From positions 1 through 64,000 of IMG/VR virus record IMGVR_UViG_3300007639_000002: 64,000 bases of DNA, one strand, 5' to 3'. Positions 1-9,268 of this stretch are shown here, piece after piece. The stretch's first letter is position 1. Each line of letters opens with the position of its first letter. Position numbers and translations under genes: made by a program. Below the pieces are notes generated by a model. That model did no database searches. It was not told where the DNA came from and worked only from the letters and a program-made list of their open reading frames with translations. This DNA is from a virus.

Positions 1-887
1 ATGTACAGTGCCTTAACGTCAAGGGCCACACGGCACACGGTGGGCACATAGTTCTTTGTAAACTTCATAAACTGCACACTGCTCGCCGTGACAAACCCCT
101 CAACCATGAACAAAGAAGAGAACACGATGCGGATAGGTAATGGGCTTAAGAACGCAGAGTTGCCATAGTTAACTGATGCGTCTTTTTCAAAGGATGCAGC
201 GTCAAATTCAGTAGCAGAAGCACCTCCAGTCCTAGAGTTGTAAGAAGTTACTGCTTTGTCTACGTAGTTCCAATAGTCTTTTAAGAACGATGTCATATCC
301 GGAGTAATAGACTGCCCAATAATTGAGTCTAAGACATAGAGGTCAGCAAGTACACCTAGGTCAGAAACGTTTGATTGTTGCCAGTTGGCGCCATAGTTAT
401 CAAGGGACCCTGACAAGGTGGCTCCTGTAACTAGGTTTCCATCATTGTCACGGTATTCCGACATGACAACCTCTGCCTGCCTGTCAAACAACAATTCAAA
501 ACTAAACTGAGCATTACCGTTGATTGGTTGAAACATCTGAGCAGGGTCTTGAAGCAGTGGCATCATAGTTTCACCGTTCATTGCCACGCTACGGTCTATG
601 GTTGCAGGGTTAAACTGAAAGAAAAGACGACGTTGTTTTACTTTTGCTGCCGATGGGTTAGATGTCCCACCAAGTACGGCAGGATAGATGCCACGAATAA
701 ACCCTCGTTGGAACCGTGTGTCAACTGTATACCGTTTATTTGAGTTACCTGTAATAGGGTTATAGATGTCAGGTACACGAGAATCCGGATATATGAAGTT
801 AGGGTTATCGTCTACAGTACGTTTAAGGTCTTTAGTAGGACCTTCGTAGTTTGTAAAGTTTTCAAATTGGTTTGTTGCGTAACCCAT
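1..887 (-). CDS. Baseplate/tail hub protein, CIS-tube/LysM-adaptor-like (C-terminus cut by window edge)
   Basis: The reading frame is open from the ATG at 887 to the window edge, so about 295 residues are visible and the C-terminus is missing. The ATG overlaps the TAA of the preceding tape-measure-like gene by one base (TAATG), which suggests translational coupling. Recognisable stretches are FQFNPATIDRS near residue 90, FELLFDRQ near 130, GVLADLYVLD near 180, and PLPIRIVFSS followed by FVTASSVQFMKFTKNYVPT near 255-285. This pattern is that of the contractile-injection-system tube/LysM adaptor family, which links tail tube, spike and baseplate. Its position just downstream of the tape measure fits a baseplate role. 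The family call is by resemblance only; other baseplate hub proteins are possible. Confidence 0.6.
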   Translation of the reverse strand, partial: MGYATNQFENFTNYEGPTKDLKRTVDDNPNFIYPDSRVPDIYNPITGNSNKRYTVDTRFQRGFIRGIYPAVLGGTSNPSAAKVKQRRLFFQFNPATIDRSVAMNGETMMPLLQDPAQMFQPINGNAQFSFELLFDRQAEVVMSEYRDNDGNLVTGATLSGSLDNYGANWQQSNVSDLGVLADLYVLDSIIGQSITPDMTSFLKDYWNYVDKAVTSYNSRTGGASATEFDAASFEKDASVNYGNSAFLSPLPIRIVFSSLFMVEGFVTASSVQFMKFTKNYVPTVCRVALDVKALY

Positions 888-3643
888 TATGTAGTCCTTA
901 GCATAGTTAGGCGAATTTCACGTTCCATTAAAGTGGCTACATCTCGTGCAAGTTTTGGAAGATCATATGTTCCACCGGCTCCACCTTGTAAAGAAATGTT
1001 AGGCGCAACAGTAATATTATAAGAGGCTCCACCAACCATAGTGGTTCCACCACCCATAGCCATTGGAGCGCCTGCTCCAGCACTATTTACTTTTACAGGG
1101 TCACCTGTTGTGCTATACCCTGCCGATTTTACGTATTTAGCAGCAGCGGCTGAGTTTGTATGTGCAGATGAATCCATGCCCTTATACTCACCCCAAGCAT
1201 GGAATGACTTATTACTTGATTTGTAGATAGCGTAAGCAGCACGAGCGTTTACGTTAGGGTCAAGCAATTCTTCATCGGACTTAATGCCAAACTGCTTACG
1301 ACGTGCAGGTCCTAAGTTTCCAATCATGTTGATCTGCATTAAACCAAAAGACTTATCTTTTGTTGTAACGTCAGGGTTATAGGCTCCTGTGTTGAACCTA
1401 GACTCACGTTGTGCAATGGCAACTGCTTTTACAAGATCAGCCCCACGGAATCCTGCGTTATAAAAGATTCGGGCAACTTCAATGCCGCCCAATGTTTTGC
1501 CTTTTGTGGAACCAGTACCGGCCTTACCACCACGTGTAGAGCCTTTTCCACTTCCAGATGATGTTCCAAAGGCAGTAACATGTCCACTTGTACTTAAAAT
1601 CTCACTCATGCCCATTCCAGACCATTTAAAGCCACCACTGCTTCCACCTGCACCGGGGGCAGATTCAGAAAGTGTAGATGCGGCTCCTCCAATAATGACG
1701 GAGTTAGGGTCAAACTTCTCACCCATAGTTCCCCAAGGGGAGCCATTGGCTTCATACTCACGCCGACTTCCCGGAAGTTCTATAGGCTGAACGTGCCATG
1801 GCTCGTTGTTTACATCTGCAAAGTGGCGAAGTCCAAACCGTTCAGCGTTTTCTACAATCCAAGGGAATTCAGATTCTGGTCCTAAGTCTGCTGCAAGTCC
1901 AATTTCGTGCATAGACATTCCCGGAGGAGCAGCAGCAGCACCCTTAACGTGCTTCCAATAAGTACCGTTCCACTTTAAATCTGTCTGTTGATTAGTAGGT
2001 TTATAACGGTCAAGGAACATTGCTTTTTGTTGGGCAGATGAACGAAGCCCGTTACCAATATAAAGGCGAGGGTTTTCTTCTAGCATTGCCTGCACCTTTT
2101 GTGCAAAGCGAGAGTTCAGTTGGCTGAGTGCTCCTGCACTTTTTTTGACGTTAGATGCTTGTGAACCTGACGTAGTTACCTTGGAGTTATTAGGTCCACC
2201 CTTACCTCCACCTTCAGGAGGTCCGTCACCGCTTGCCATGAGTGATGCACCACCAACACCTAGTGCTAAAGAAGCACCACCAGTGGGAGCGGCACCTAGC
2301 GCAGCAGCAGCCATCATACCTGCGCCAGCAATCTTCTTACCCCACTTGGTAACACTGCCCAAGAAACTACGCCCCGGTTTAGTGGCAATGTTTGCACCAA
2401 TTAAACCAGAAGTAAGTTCTTCTATTTTAGTTGTCAGTTTTTCAATGGCTTGAGTATTACGTTCAGCAGCAGCAAAGTTATCATTTTGACGCTTGTAGAA
2501 GTTTTCTTCACGACCAACTTTTACACGTTCTGTTTCTTCAAATTGTGTAGCGTATTGGTTTTTTTCAACACCCATAAAAGAACGTTGTTCTTTGTTACCC
2601 GGGTCATAGAACCCTTTGCCACCCTTTTTTTGGTAGGCAACGTTTTGCTGTGCATATTGGAGAATTGAATCAATCTGGTCTTCAGGTACTCCTGATTGAC
2701 GCAAACGTTCACGGGTCATAGAACCTTGTTGGAACGCTCCCTTTAACATCTTGTCATTAGTTAAACCAGTACGTTTAATAACGTCTTGGTAAACTTCCTG
2801 TTGGGTACGTTGCTTACCACCAACCCCATACATGCCTGTGCCAAGCATCATGAACATTTGGTTGCTGGATTGCGCTGATCCCAATGCTCGTGTTTGTGCG
2901 GCTATGTCAGCGGTGCTGTATTGAAACCCAGAGGATGCTCGCATAGCCTCAACAGAACCTGCTTGACGTTGGGCATTTAGACCAGTAGTAGCCTGAAGAT
3001 TAAGGAGTTCATTAATACCACCCATACCAAGTTTGTACTTTTGAAGTGGCTCTCGGTACGTTTTGTATGTTTGGTTTTGAGACAAACCAGACATCTGCTG
3101 GTACATCATGTTCATGCGGTCAGCACTAAGGCTATAAGAAGCCCCACGTGCAGCACGCTCATCCATTGCGTTTATAGCGGAGCCTGCTAGGTCTTTAATA
3201 GCACCCCATGCTGCACCAGCCATTTGACCTTTAGTAGGAGGAAGTGCTTCGCCACCGCCCCCGCCACCGCCTTGGTAAACGTTTACAGTTTTGTTAGACG
3301 TGTAACTGTTGCCAGAGTTTACGTTGGTAGCAGACCCCGCATCGGGGAAGTAACTTCCACCACCGGCTCCACCTTTAGAAGCAGCAGACATGCCCTTAGC
3401 AACTTTGTTAAGTTCAGATGCCCATTTCTTGGTGCCTTCAATAAGTTTAGGAAGGTCTGCCTGAAACTTTGTTACAAAAGTATTTAACTTTTTAAACTCA
3501 GCGTTAAGTTCTTTAAAAGCAGAAGAGTCAATAGCAGTGCGTGAGTTTACGTTGACCGTGCCAATACCCGGCGACTTACCTACAGCAGCGGTTGCACCGG
3601 GGTCCATTGGACTCCCGCCTACTTGCTTTTCGTTTTCAGCCAT
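887..3643 (-). CDS. Tape-measure-like tail lysin with M15 peptidase and lytic transglycosylase domains
   Basis: A 918-residue protein. Residues about 15-80 are helical and likely coiled coil, followed by Gly-rich linkers, and a hydrophobic Ala/Gly segment lies near 440-470. Residues about 505-625 form an M15 (VanY-like) D,D-carboxypeptidase domain with SMHEIGLAAD near 578 and EPWH near 616, which supply the zinc ligands and catalytic acid. Residues about 715-840 form an SLT-type lytic transglycosylase domain with AQRESRFN near 744 and SFGLMQIN near 768. The gene follows the tail assembly gene and precedes the baseplate gene, the normal slot for a tape measure. A Shine-Dalgarno AGAGG lies 6 nt before the ATG. 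The likely job is to set tail length and digest peptidoglycan during DNA entry. At 918 residues it could instead be a separate tail-associated lysin. Confidence 0.75.
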   Translation of the reverse strand: MAENEKQVGGSPMDPGATAAVGKSPGIGTVNVNSRTAIDSSAFKELNAEFKKLNTFVTKFQADLPKLIEGTKKWASELNKVAKGMSAASKGGAGGGSYFPDAGSATNVNSGNSYTSNKTVNVYQGGGGGGGEALPPTKGQMAGAAWGAIKDLAGSAINAMDERAARGASYSLSADRMNMMYQQMSGLSQNQTYKTYREPLQKYKLGMGGINELLNLQATTGLNAQRQAGSVEAMRASSGFQYSTADIAAQTRALGSAQSSNQMFMMLGTGMYGVGGKQRTQQEVYQDVIKRTGLTNDKMLKGAFQQGSMTRERLRQSGVPEDQIDSILQYAQQNVAYQKKGGKGFYDPGNKEQRSFMGVEKNQYATQFEETERVKVGREENFYKRQNDNFAAAERNTQAIEKLTTKIEELTSGLIGANIATKPGRSFLGSVTKWGKKIAGAGMMAAAALGAAPTGGASLALGVGGASLMASGDGPPEGGGKGGPNNSKVTTSGSQASNVKKSAGALSQLNSRFAQKVQAMLEENPRLYIGNGLRSSAQQKAMFLDRYKPTNQQTDLKWNGTYWKHVKGAAAAPPGMSMHEIGLAADLGPESEFPWIVENAERFGLRHFADVNNEPWHVQPIELPGSRREYEANGSPWGTMGEKFDPNSVIIGGAASTLSESAPGAGGSSGGFKWSGMGMSEILSTSGHVTAFGTSSGSGKGSTRGGKAGTGSTKGKTLGGIEVARIFYNAGFRGADLVKAVAIAQRESRFNTGAYNPDVTTKDKSFGLMQINMIGNLGPARRKQFGIKSDEELLDPNVNARAAYAIYKSSNKSFHAWGEYKGMDSSAHTNSAAAAKYVKSAGYSTTGDPVKVNSAGAGAPMAMGGGTTMVGGASYNITVAPNISLQGGAGGTYDLPKLARDVATLMEREIRLTMLRTT

Positions 3644-3645
3644 AA

Positions 3646-3787
3646 CTAACCTCTACTGTTTGCTCGCCAATGAGCCATTGAATGCCAATATGCCCTTTGT
3701 CTAACGGACATGTTTTTCAAGTCGTTAAACCCAAAACCTTTATATATGGAAGCAATTGATTCGTATTCCCAGTAGGTAACTTGTAAA
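3646..3787 (-). CDS. Probable frameshift extension of the tail assembly protein
   Basis: The 141 bp between the tail assembly gene and the tape-measure gene hold an open frame with no plausible start codon near its beginning. It encodes a protein-like sequence rich in Trp and Tyr (WEYESIASIYKGFGFN, then RQRAYWHSMAHWRAN). The frame is +1 relative to 3788-4573 and is closed further upstream by a TGA at 3817-3819. A ribosome would therefore have to shift between about 3816 and the zero-frame TAA at 3788-3790. Candidate sites are the run CTT TTA TTC and the GGT TAA stop context. Tail assembly chaperones just ahead of the tape measure commonly use programmed frameshifts, so this is inferred to be the extension domain. 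It could also be a decayed gene. Confidence 0.55.
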
Positions 3788-4573
3788 TTAACCGAATAAA
3801 AGTGAAACCCAGTCCATCAAGATCAATAAGTCTCCGTCACATTTGGCGCACTGAGTTTTCACCTCTTCCATTTTTGGACCCGGTGTGTCAGTGGTTAGCG
3901 CCTTTACCAACTTGTTTCTGTCGCCTAAATTCAACTTCTTTGCCCATGCTTCCGTATTATCTGGAGGGCTACCGTTCCAAGTGGAACAGCGTGACAACAT
4001 AAGCGTATTTTGTTCTGCCGTGGTTTTAGCCTTTTTTGCAACGTACAAACTATCCGCACCTGTCGGATAGTTTAATTTTACCACTGACCCATCCTTGAGT
4101 GTTACCTCAATGGGGGTGCGTAAATCACGCTTAGGTGGCTCTACTTTAAAGTCATCATCTAGATTAAGGGTTACAAAGTTTGTAGCATTGCAGTTTCCGC
4201 AACTTACTTCTAAGTCACGCATTCTGCCGTAGGTGGCTTTTACCGTGCCAATGAAAAGCATGTCACGGTCCCCAATCATAAGGTTGTCAATCAACCCGGG
4301 GTTCTCAGATACCTTTAAGTTGCCAATGCTTTGAACAGACCGTTCCAAAAGGATGGACATGTGCTCGGCGTATGACAATTCTTTCTTAGAGGATGCTGAA
4401 GCAACAACCTCTTCGTCTTCTCCAGTAAGTTCCCGGATTGAAGCATTGGTTTGCCATGCCCCTTCTACAGGGTCAAAAACACCCCTAAGCAACTCTACTG
4501 AGGTGTTAGGGGCATCATTGATGCGTGGGGCTGGGTCGGCAATAGCAGCGTTAGCCGCATTTGTATCTGACAT
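3788..4573 (-). CDS. T4 gp26/gp51-like tail/baseplate assembly protein with zinc finger
   Basis: A 261-residue protein with VxxRELTGEDEE near residue 48 (here IRELTGEDEE) and two CxxC knuckles (CGNCNATN near 126, CAKCDGD near 245). This is the pattern of the T4 baseplate-type family that includes gp26/gp51. The C-terminal part (residues about 190-261) resembles the length and composition of tail assembly chaperones. It lies between the tail tube gene and the tape-measure gene, where tail assembly chaperones are found. The zero frame ends in SLLFG, and a further open frame at 3646-3787 suggests a longer frameshifted product. The zinc fingers are seen; the chaperone role is inferred from position. 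Confidence 0.65.
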   Translation of the reverse strand: MSDTNAANAAIADPAPRINDAPNTSVELLRGVFDPVEGAWQTNASIRELTGEDEEVVASASSKKELSYAEHMSILLERSVQSIGNLKVSENPGLIDNLMIGDRDMLFIGTVKATYGRMRDLEVSCGNCNATNFVTLNLDDDFKVEPPKRDLRTPIEVTLKDGSVVKLNYPTGADSLYVAKKAKTTAEQNTLMLSRCSTWNGSPPDNTEAWAKKLNLGDRNKLVKALTTDTPGPKMEEVKTQCAKCDGDLLILMDWVSLLFG

Positions 4574-4598
4574 GTTGTACTCCTAATTGTTTAATTAT

Positions 4599-5219
4599 TT
4601 ATTTAGCGGATGGTAATGCGGCGATGTCTTCTGGAGTCCAAGCCAGAATCCAACCCTCATTGTGCAACACCAATTCTTGGATCATGATGTTGTTATCACC
4701 TGCGTTAAGACCACCCATTGCGTATGCGCCGGGCCAGCAGTTGAAGATTTTCATACCAAGTTTTGGTGTGCCTGAGAAAGTAGTTTTACTTCCTGCCTCT
4801 ACGCTGTCTGTATAAGAAGCGTTTGAGTGTGGGTGGTCATATACACGAACTACAACGTCACAACGGTAGTCAGAGCCACCGGTGCTACCGGGAACGCCGC
4901 TCTGCCAGTTGTGAATAAAGCGTTGCCACTTCCACAGTTGGTCTTGTTTTTCAATGACACCACGTGAGAATGTCACGGGATCAAAGTCAGACTGTCCAAC
5001 CATTTTGTGTGGGTGCGTATTCATTCCACCTTCACGGTAAGGAATCATTTCGTTACGTACCGACAAACCTGACATGGCAGCAAATCCAAGTTTGTTGATG
5101 CCTTGAGCAAATTCGCCAAGTCCAATGGTGCTTGGAGCACCTTCATTATTTTGATTTAGCGGGATAAACGAAACTTCAAACTTAAAGTTACGAATTGGGT
5201 CAGTTCTTACAATTGGCAT
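4599..5219 (-). CDS. Tail tube protein (T4 gp19-like)
   Basis: A 206-residue protein beginning MPIVRTDPIRNFKFEV, followed by GLSVRNEMIPYREGG near residue 57, TFSRGV near 85 and LVLHNEGW near 188. This is the usual signature of the gp19-like tail tube family of contractile phages and related injection systems. Length and position directly after the sheath gene agree. Subunits would stack as hexameric rings to form the inner tube. An ATG with a purine-rich stretch upstream (AAGGAGTAATAC) gives a clear start. Confidence 0.88.
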   Translation of the reverse strand: MPIVRTDPIRNFKFEVSFIPLNQNNEGAPSTIGLGEFAQGINKLGFAAMSGLSVRNEMIPYREGGMNTHPHKMVGQSDFDPVTFSRGVIEKQDQLWKWQRFIHNWQSGVPGSTGGSDYRCDVVVRVYDHPHSNASYTDSVEAGSKTTFSGTPKLGMKIFNCWPGAYAMGGLNAGDNNIMIQELVLHNEGWILAWTPEDIAALPSAK

Positions 5220-5229
5220 GTATTACTCC

Positions 5230-6735
5230 TTAAAAGGTTTCTTTGACTTGGTTACCGCCAACAAACTGTGTGACGGAGATGACGATAAATTCAGCAGGTG
5301 CCTGAAGTGCAACGCCAATTTCTACGTGAACTTCACCAACTTCCATAGTGCCGTTTGTGTTGTTCGTGCTGTCACATGTGATGTAATAGGCTTCAGCCGC
5401 ACTACGCCCCTTCAAGCCACCCTGTGCCCAGAAGTTTGAAAGGAAGTTTGCAAGACGGGCTGAGATGTCAGACCACAAACGCTCACCGTTTGGCTCAAAT
5501 ACTGCAAATTGAGTTAATGCTTCCGCATTAGACTTAATGTAATTAAGGCTACGACGAACAGGTACATACTTTGTAATATCAGTCTTCTTAAGGGTGCGAG
5601 CACCATTTACAATAACGCCAGCGCCGGGAACACCCTTAAGGGTGTTGATATTGGAACTGTACAACGTGCCAATTTCTGCTTCGGTGAATGAGTTCACAAG
5701 ACCAAAACAGTTACGCACATCGTATGAATAACCAGCAGGTGCCTTAGCAACTCCACGCTCTGTGTCTACACGAGTGTAAAGACCAGCAAGTGCACCACCG
5801 GGGTAGGTGTCACGAAGTGCAGCAGTTCCTGATGTTGCAGGGTTTGACATCTTCAGCATTGGGTAATACACAGCGGCGTAAGATGAAACTGTGTAACCGG
5901 CAACGGCACTTAAAGCGCCTGCGCTAGTTGTAGCAGTTGCTAATGGATCAATAATTAAGAACGAGTTGCCACGTCCTTCAACATACGCAATTGCACCGTT
6001 GATAATCGTAGAGTTTGACTTACCTACAAGGTTGAAAAGGAGTTGACCCTGTACGGAATCAAAACCAGACAATGCGCTGGACCACGCAGTTTGCGTAGCA
6101 CCGGCGGTGTCGTCAGTCAAAGCAGCACCGGCAGCACCGGCGGTCAAAGTAGCGGTAGCACTAGTTACTGTGTAACTAGCACCAGCAAGGGAGGCTACGT
6201 TGAAAGTTCGGACATATGTAGAGTACGTATTGATAACGTTGTTAACAAAACGATTATTGTCAGGATCAAGACTAAGTTCACTCCAACGTTCTACTTCAGT
6301 ACCACTGTTTTTAACAACAATATTAAAAGTAGGTGTTGAACCTGTAACTAATCCACTTGAGATTTCGCTGGTTAAAGAGTTACCCCATGTACCAACGTTT
6401 GCTGCACGAACAGAAAACACAGTTCCAGAACTGTTACTGAAGGTTCCCGCAACGGTTGCTGCTGCGCTAGAAGCACCTGCACCTGCAACACGTGCAACAT
6501 AGGCAGTACGCCCACCATTTGCAAAGTAGTGGTAAACGGCATAACCTAAATCATATGAACTTGAAAGGTCACCAAAAAGTGATTTATAAGTACCCCAAGA
6601 ATCAACAAGGGTTGGTGTAGTTGGTCCACGGGAAGACGTGCCTAAAAAGGCAGTAGCAGTGGTGGTAGGACCGGTCACTACGGCGGTAGCAAAAGGTCCT
6701 TCGGTTACGTAAACACCGGGTGAGGTGTAAGCCAT
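5230..6735 (-). CDS. Contractile tail sheath protein
   Basis: A 501-residue protein starting MAYTSPGVYVTEGPF, the classic sheath N-terminus (Y-x-x-PGVYV-x-E). The C-terminal region has YVPVRRSLNYIKSNAEALTQ and EPNGERLWSDISARLANFLSNFW, both hallmarks of the domain that packs against the tube, and ends with VGGNQVKETF. The middle is a variable Ala/Thr/Ser-rich insertion. It is followed 10 bp later by the tube gene. This gene defines the phage as a myovirus-type contractile phage. Confidence 0.95.
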   Translation of the reverse strand: MAYTSPGVYVTEGPFATAVVTGPTTTATAFLGTSSRGPTTPTLVDSWGTYKSLFGDLSSSYDLGYAVYHYFANGGRTAYVARVAGAGASSAAATVAGTFSNSSGTVFSVRAANVGTWGNSLTSEISSGLVTGSTPTFNIVVKNSGTEVERWSELSLDPDNNRFVNNVINTYSTYVRTFNVASLAGASYTVTSATATLTAGAAGAALTDDTAGATQTAWSSALSGFDSVQGQLLFNLVGKSNSTIINGAIAYVEGRGNSFLIIDPLATATTSAGALSAVAGYTVSSYAAVYYPMLKMSNPATSGTAALRDTYPGGALAGLYTRVDTERGVAKAPAGYSYDVRNCFGLVNSFTEAEIGTLYSSNINTLKGVPGAGVIVNGARTLKKTDITKYVPVRRSLNYIKSNAEALTQFAVFEPNGERLWSDISARLANFLSNFWAQGGLKGRSAAEAYYITCDSTNNTNGTMEVGEVHVEIGVALQAPAEFIVISVTQFVGGNQVKETF

Positions 6736-6781
6736 TATAAACTCCTAAATATGTGGGTAGACAGAGAAAACATTTAAAACC

Positions 6782-7453
6782 TTAGTACTCAATATTAGCG
6801 ATTACTTTAGATACCTGCTTGGTTCCATATACATCAGTGGATGGCAACTCTGCCCCCATCTGCAACGTGTAGATTTTGCGGAAAATGCGCTTGCGGTATC
6901 CTGCTTCGGCATCCAGTAGGTCAGCCGTAGTCCAGTCCAAAAGTTCCAAACGACGGTCTGTGTTATCAGCGTCCACATGGATTGACCCCCGCCTAAACGG
7001 GAAAACCTTACGGAGCATCAAAGATGTCATTTGGCGGTCATGTAGAGCAGTACGGGTGTAGGTAGAAATCTGGTAAACAAGGTCTATAGGGACAAACTCG
7101 TTGGTAGACAAGATGGGGAAACTGTTTTTATTGGCAAACTGAGAGAAGTTAGAGGATTCACTAGGCCAATACGTAAGGGCATTGGGTGCTTTTTGCCAGT
7201 TAGCAGGAGCAGACGCACCACCCGCTGTGTTGTAATAATTTAATTCTGACTCCGAGTGCTGCCTATTGCGGGCATGGATAAGGTCAATCATTTCAATTGT
7301 AATGAACGGGTAGTGGCGTTCGGTTTCACCCTCTGGGTACCGAAAGAACACTTGAACGTCACGTGAGGCATCACGATCATCAGTCACAGTTAAACCCGTT
7401 AAACGCTTTTTAATAGCCTCGTCTTCGGCAAGAAGGAATCCAATCTTAGCCAT
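6782..7453 (-). CDS. Putative tail terminator/neck protein
   Basis: A 223-residue protein lying between the connector genes and the sheath gene, with its start overlapping the stop of the preceding gene by one base. It contains VQVFFRYPEGETERHYPFITIEMIDL near residues 33-60, followed by a mixed alpha/beta region, and no membrane segment. Tail terminators and gp15-like sheath terminators occupy this slot in contractile phages. I do not recognise a specific family, so the role is inferred from synteny only. Confidence 0.45.
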   Translation of the reverse strand: MAKIGFLLAEDEAIKKRLTGLTVTDDRDASRDVQVFFRYPEGETERHYPFITIEMIDLIHARNRQHSESELNYYNTAGGASAPANWQKAPNALTYWPSESSNFSQFANKNSFPILSTNEFVPIDLVYQISTYTRTALHDRQMTSLMLRKVFPFRRGSIHVDADNTDRRLELLDWTTADLLDAEAGYRKRIFRKIYTLQMGAELPSTDVYGTKQVSKVIANIEY

Positions 7454-7872
7454 TAAAGACCGCCCGACAGTCCGGTACGCAGAGTTTGGTTAATGTCAGT
7501 AGACATATCATGTTGGCTACCGATAGCACTTGTACGAAGTAGTGGATCAGGTGGGTTAGTACCATCACCGTATTCAAGGGTCATTGCGTGAGACTGGGTG
7601 GATTCATCGCCCTCAATAGAATAAGAAAACTGCCGACCCTCATGGTCATATGCAACTTTTATTTTATCGGATATATCTTTCCATCCTGATTCCCGTGTAT
7701 TGGCTTCTTTTTGAACACGGGCTTGTTCAGCCTTAGCGTTATCTTTAAACGCTTGCATAAGGATTTCGTCGTACTTTGACAGGATGTTTTGGGCGTAATC
7801 AATGACCCCAAATGACTTCGTAAATACGCCTTTAGAACTCGTGGATGTATAAGAAGAAGAAGAGCCAGTCAT
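7453..7872 (-). CDS. Head-tail junction protein, gp10-like candidate
   Basis: A 139-residue protein with a Ser-rich N-terminus, a helical segment (residues 25-65) and a beta-rich second half containing FSYSIEGDE and TLEYGDGTNPPDPLLR. Such YGD/N-x-x-P-motif proteins of about 140 residues sit in the neck module of many phages and resemble HK97 gp10-type joining proteins. The stop overlaps the next gene by one base. The start is preceded by TGGAG. The function is inferred from size and position. Confidence 0.4.
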   Translation of the reverse strand: MTGSSSSYTSTSSKGVFTKSFGVIDYAQNILSKYDEILMQAFKDNAKAEQARVQKEANTRESGWKDISDKIKVAYDHEGRQFSYSIEGDESTQSHAMTLEYGDGTNPPDPLLRTSAIGSQHDMSTDINQTLRTGLSGGL

Positions 7873-7934
7873 GGCACACTCCAGAGTTCTAGGCGTTGGA
7901 CCTCCTAGCGCACGCTAAGATTACTTTTAGTTTA

Positions 7935-8471
7935 TCAGGTATTGCCTAGGGTTGAAGGCCAAGGAAGGTTTTTCACAGTCATTGGCGCTGGTCCTGTATC
8001 AAAAGGAAACTCTTGGTCAATGTAAAGTTCCAAGCCTTCAACAACTACCAGTACGTCATCACGAGCACGCCCACGAACTTTGTAAGACTGTACCGCCATG
8101 TATCTACCGTCGTACATAAAGATGTCGTTGAGATGGGCTTGGTATTCAAACGGAGACTGTACCCCTGCTACTCGCATGTCTTCAATGGACGCTACAAGGT
8201 TTACAAGTTGTACAGGTTGGCGACCTTCAGGGATGGCTCGCTTTGTATCTTCTGATTCGGTAATAAGAAGAACGGGAATTGTTATTCCTGTTTTATATTT
8301 ACGACCACCTGTGCCAACGTTGCCTTCGTCATAGACATCATCGTAGGTAGAGCCTGCACTAGCAGCAGCGGCAAAAGGTGAATATTCAAACCACACAACC
8401 GTTTCCCCAACCTTGCGGTGGTATTCACGGTACTGCTTGCGGATTAACCCTAGTTCTCTACGAGCATCCAT
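7935..8471 (-). CDS. Head-tail connector/stopper-like protein
   Basis: A 178-residue protein with a helical N-terminus (residues 1-20) and a beta-rich remainder, including GRQPVQLVNLVASIEDMRVAG and DDVLVVVEGLELYIDQEF. It contains no catalytic motif or membrane segment. It overlaps the preceding adaptor gene by one base (stop/start at 8471) and precedes the other neck genes, so it probably belongs to the portal-tail interface. I do not recognise the family with confidence. Confidence 0.4.
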   Translation of the reverse strand: MDARRELGLIRKQYREYHRKVGETVVWFEYSPFAAAASAGSTYDDVYDEGNVGTGGRKYKTGITIPVLLITESEDTKRAIPEGRQPVQLVNLVASIEDMRVAGVQSPFEYQAHLNDIFMYDGRYMAVQSYKVRGRARDDVLVVVEGLELYIDQEFPFDTGPAPMTVKNLPWPSTLGNT

Positions 8472-9268
8472 TAGTAGAACGCATTGCTAGTGACCCCAGT
8501 TTCGGGGTCCATGTCAATAAATACGTCGGTACGCAAGTCTTCTTCAGTTTCAATAAGGATATGACCTTCAGACTCTTCAGCAAAAATACGCTCAATTGGT
8601 CCGTAGTCCCCAATTTCCTTGGACTTGTAAAGGGGCACAAGGCGGTTAGTAGTACGGGACATCCGACGAAGACTCAATTGTTCAATGCGTTCAGGACCAA
8701 TATTCAAGTTATTAGCGTGTTTACGGTATTCAACTTCCCAGTGTTGGCACAAACTTTGAAGCATCCGAAACCGCTGGGAGCCGGGGATATGGACAGATTC
8801 AGAAGTCATTACGTCAATGTCACGTGCATACTCCGTCATTAGGGCCTGTAGAGCCTCTAGAAGCGCTCCAAGACCCACAACGTTTAATACCGCCGGAGTA
8901 GCATTTTCTAATGGTGTGCGGATTGTGGGCAGGTGGTAGTTAATAGAATGTTGTGCGTAGTATTGAAGGTCCTCTGGAAGAATCCATTCGTAGTAATAAC
9001 CTTCAACCAAAAGTTGAGTATTAGCCGCTGGAGTGTTAGTTAACCGCAACACACCATTTCGGTGATCCAGTGTGTAGGCAGAAGAAGTTAGAGGAGTTGC
9101 ACTACCACCCACAGTTGTGGCAATCCATACAGTTGTAGGGTCAATGTTAGGCTGACCTACTTCAAAAGTGCGCCCAACAGCATCAAAAGAAACCTGAAAG
9201 AATTTAGGGAAGTCACGCAAATAGTTACGTGCAAGTTGGACTGTGTGCTCTAAAGGTGTTAAAGCCAT
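8471..9268 (-). CDS. Head-tail adaptor-like structural protein
   Basis: A 265-residue protein. The first 85 residues are beta-rich (FKVSFDAVGRTF-like strands and VLRLTNTPAANTQLLVEGYYYEW). The rest is helical, with ALLEALQALMTEYARDIDV near 130-150 and several Arg-rich segments near 170-210. It lies between the capsid-side fibre gene and the neck genes and is coupled to both neighbours by one-base overlaps. This is consistent with a connector that bridges portal and tail. No family was recognised with certainty. Confidence 0.45.
   Translation of the reverse strand: MALTPLEHTVQLARNYLRDFPKFFQVSFDAVGRTFEVGQPNIDPTTVWIATTVGGSATPLTSSAYTLDHRNGVLRLTNTPAANTQLLVEGYYYEWILPEDLQYYAQHSINYHLPTIRTPLENATPAVLNVVGLGALLEALQALMTEYARDIDVMTSESVHIPGSQRFRMLQSLCQHWEVEYRKHANNLNIGPERIEQLSLRRMSRTTNRLVPLYKSKEIGDYGPIERIFAEESEGHILIETEEDLRTDVFIDMDPETGVTSNAFY

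Noticed and set aside
2521-2712. A 63-residue minus-strand frame inside the tape-measure gene
   Set aside because: It lies fully within 887-3643 in another frame, with Lys/Asn/Thr-rich shadow composition and no Shine-Dalgarno.
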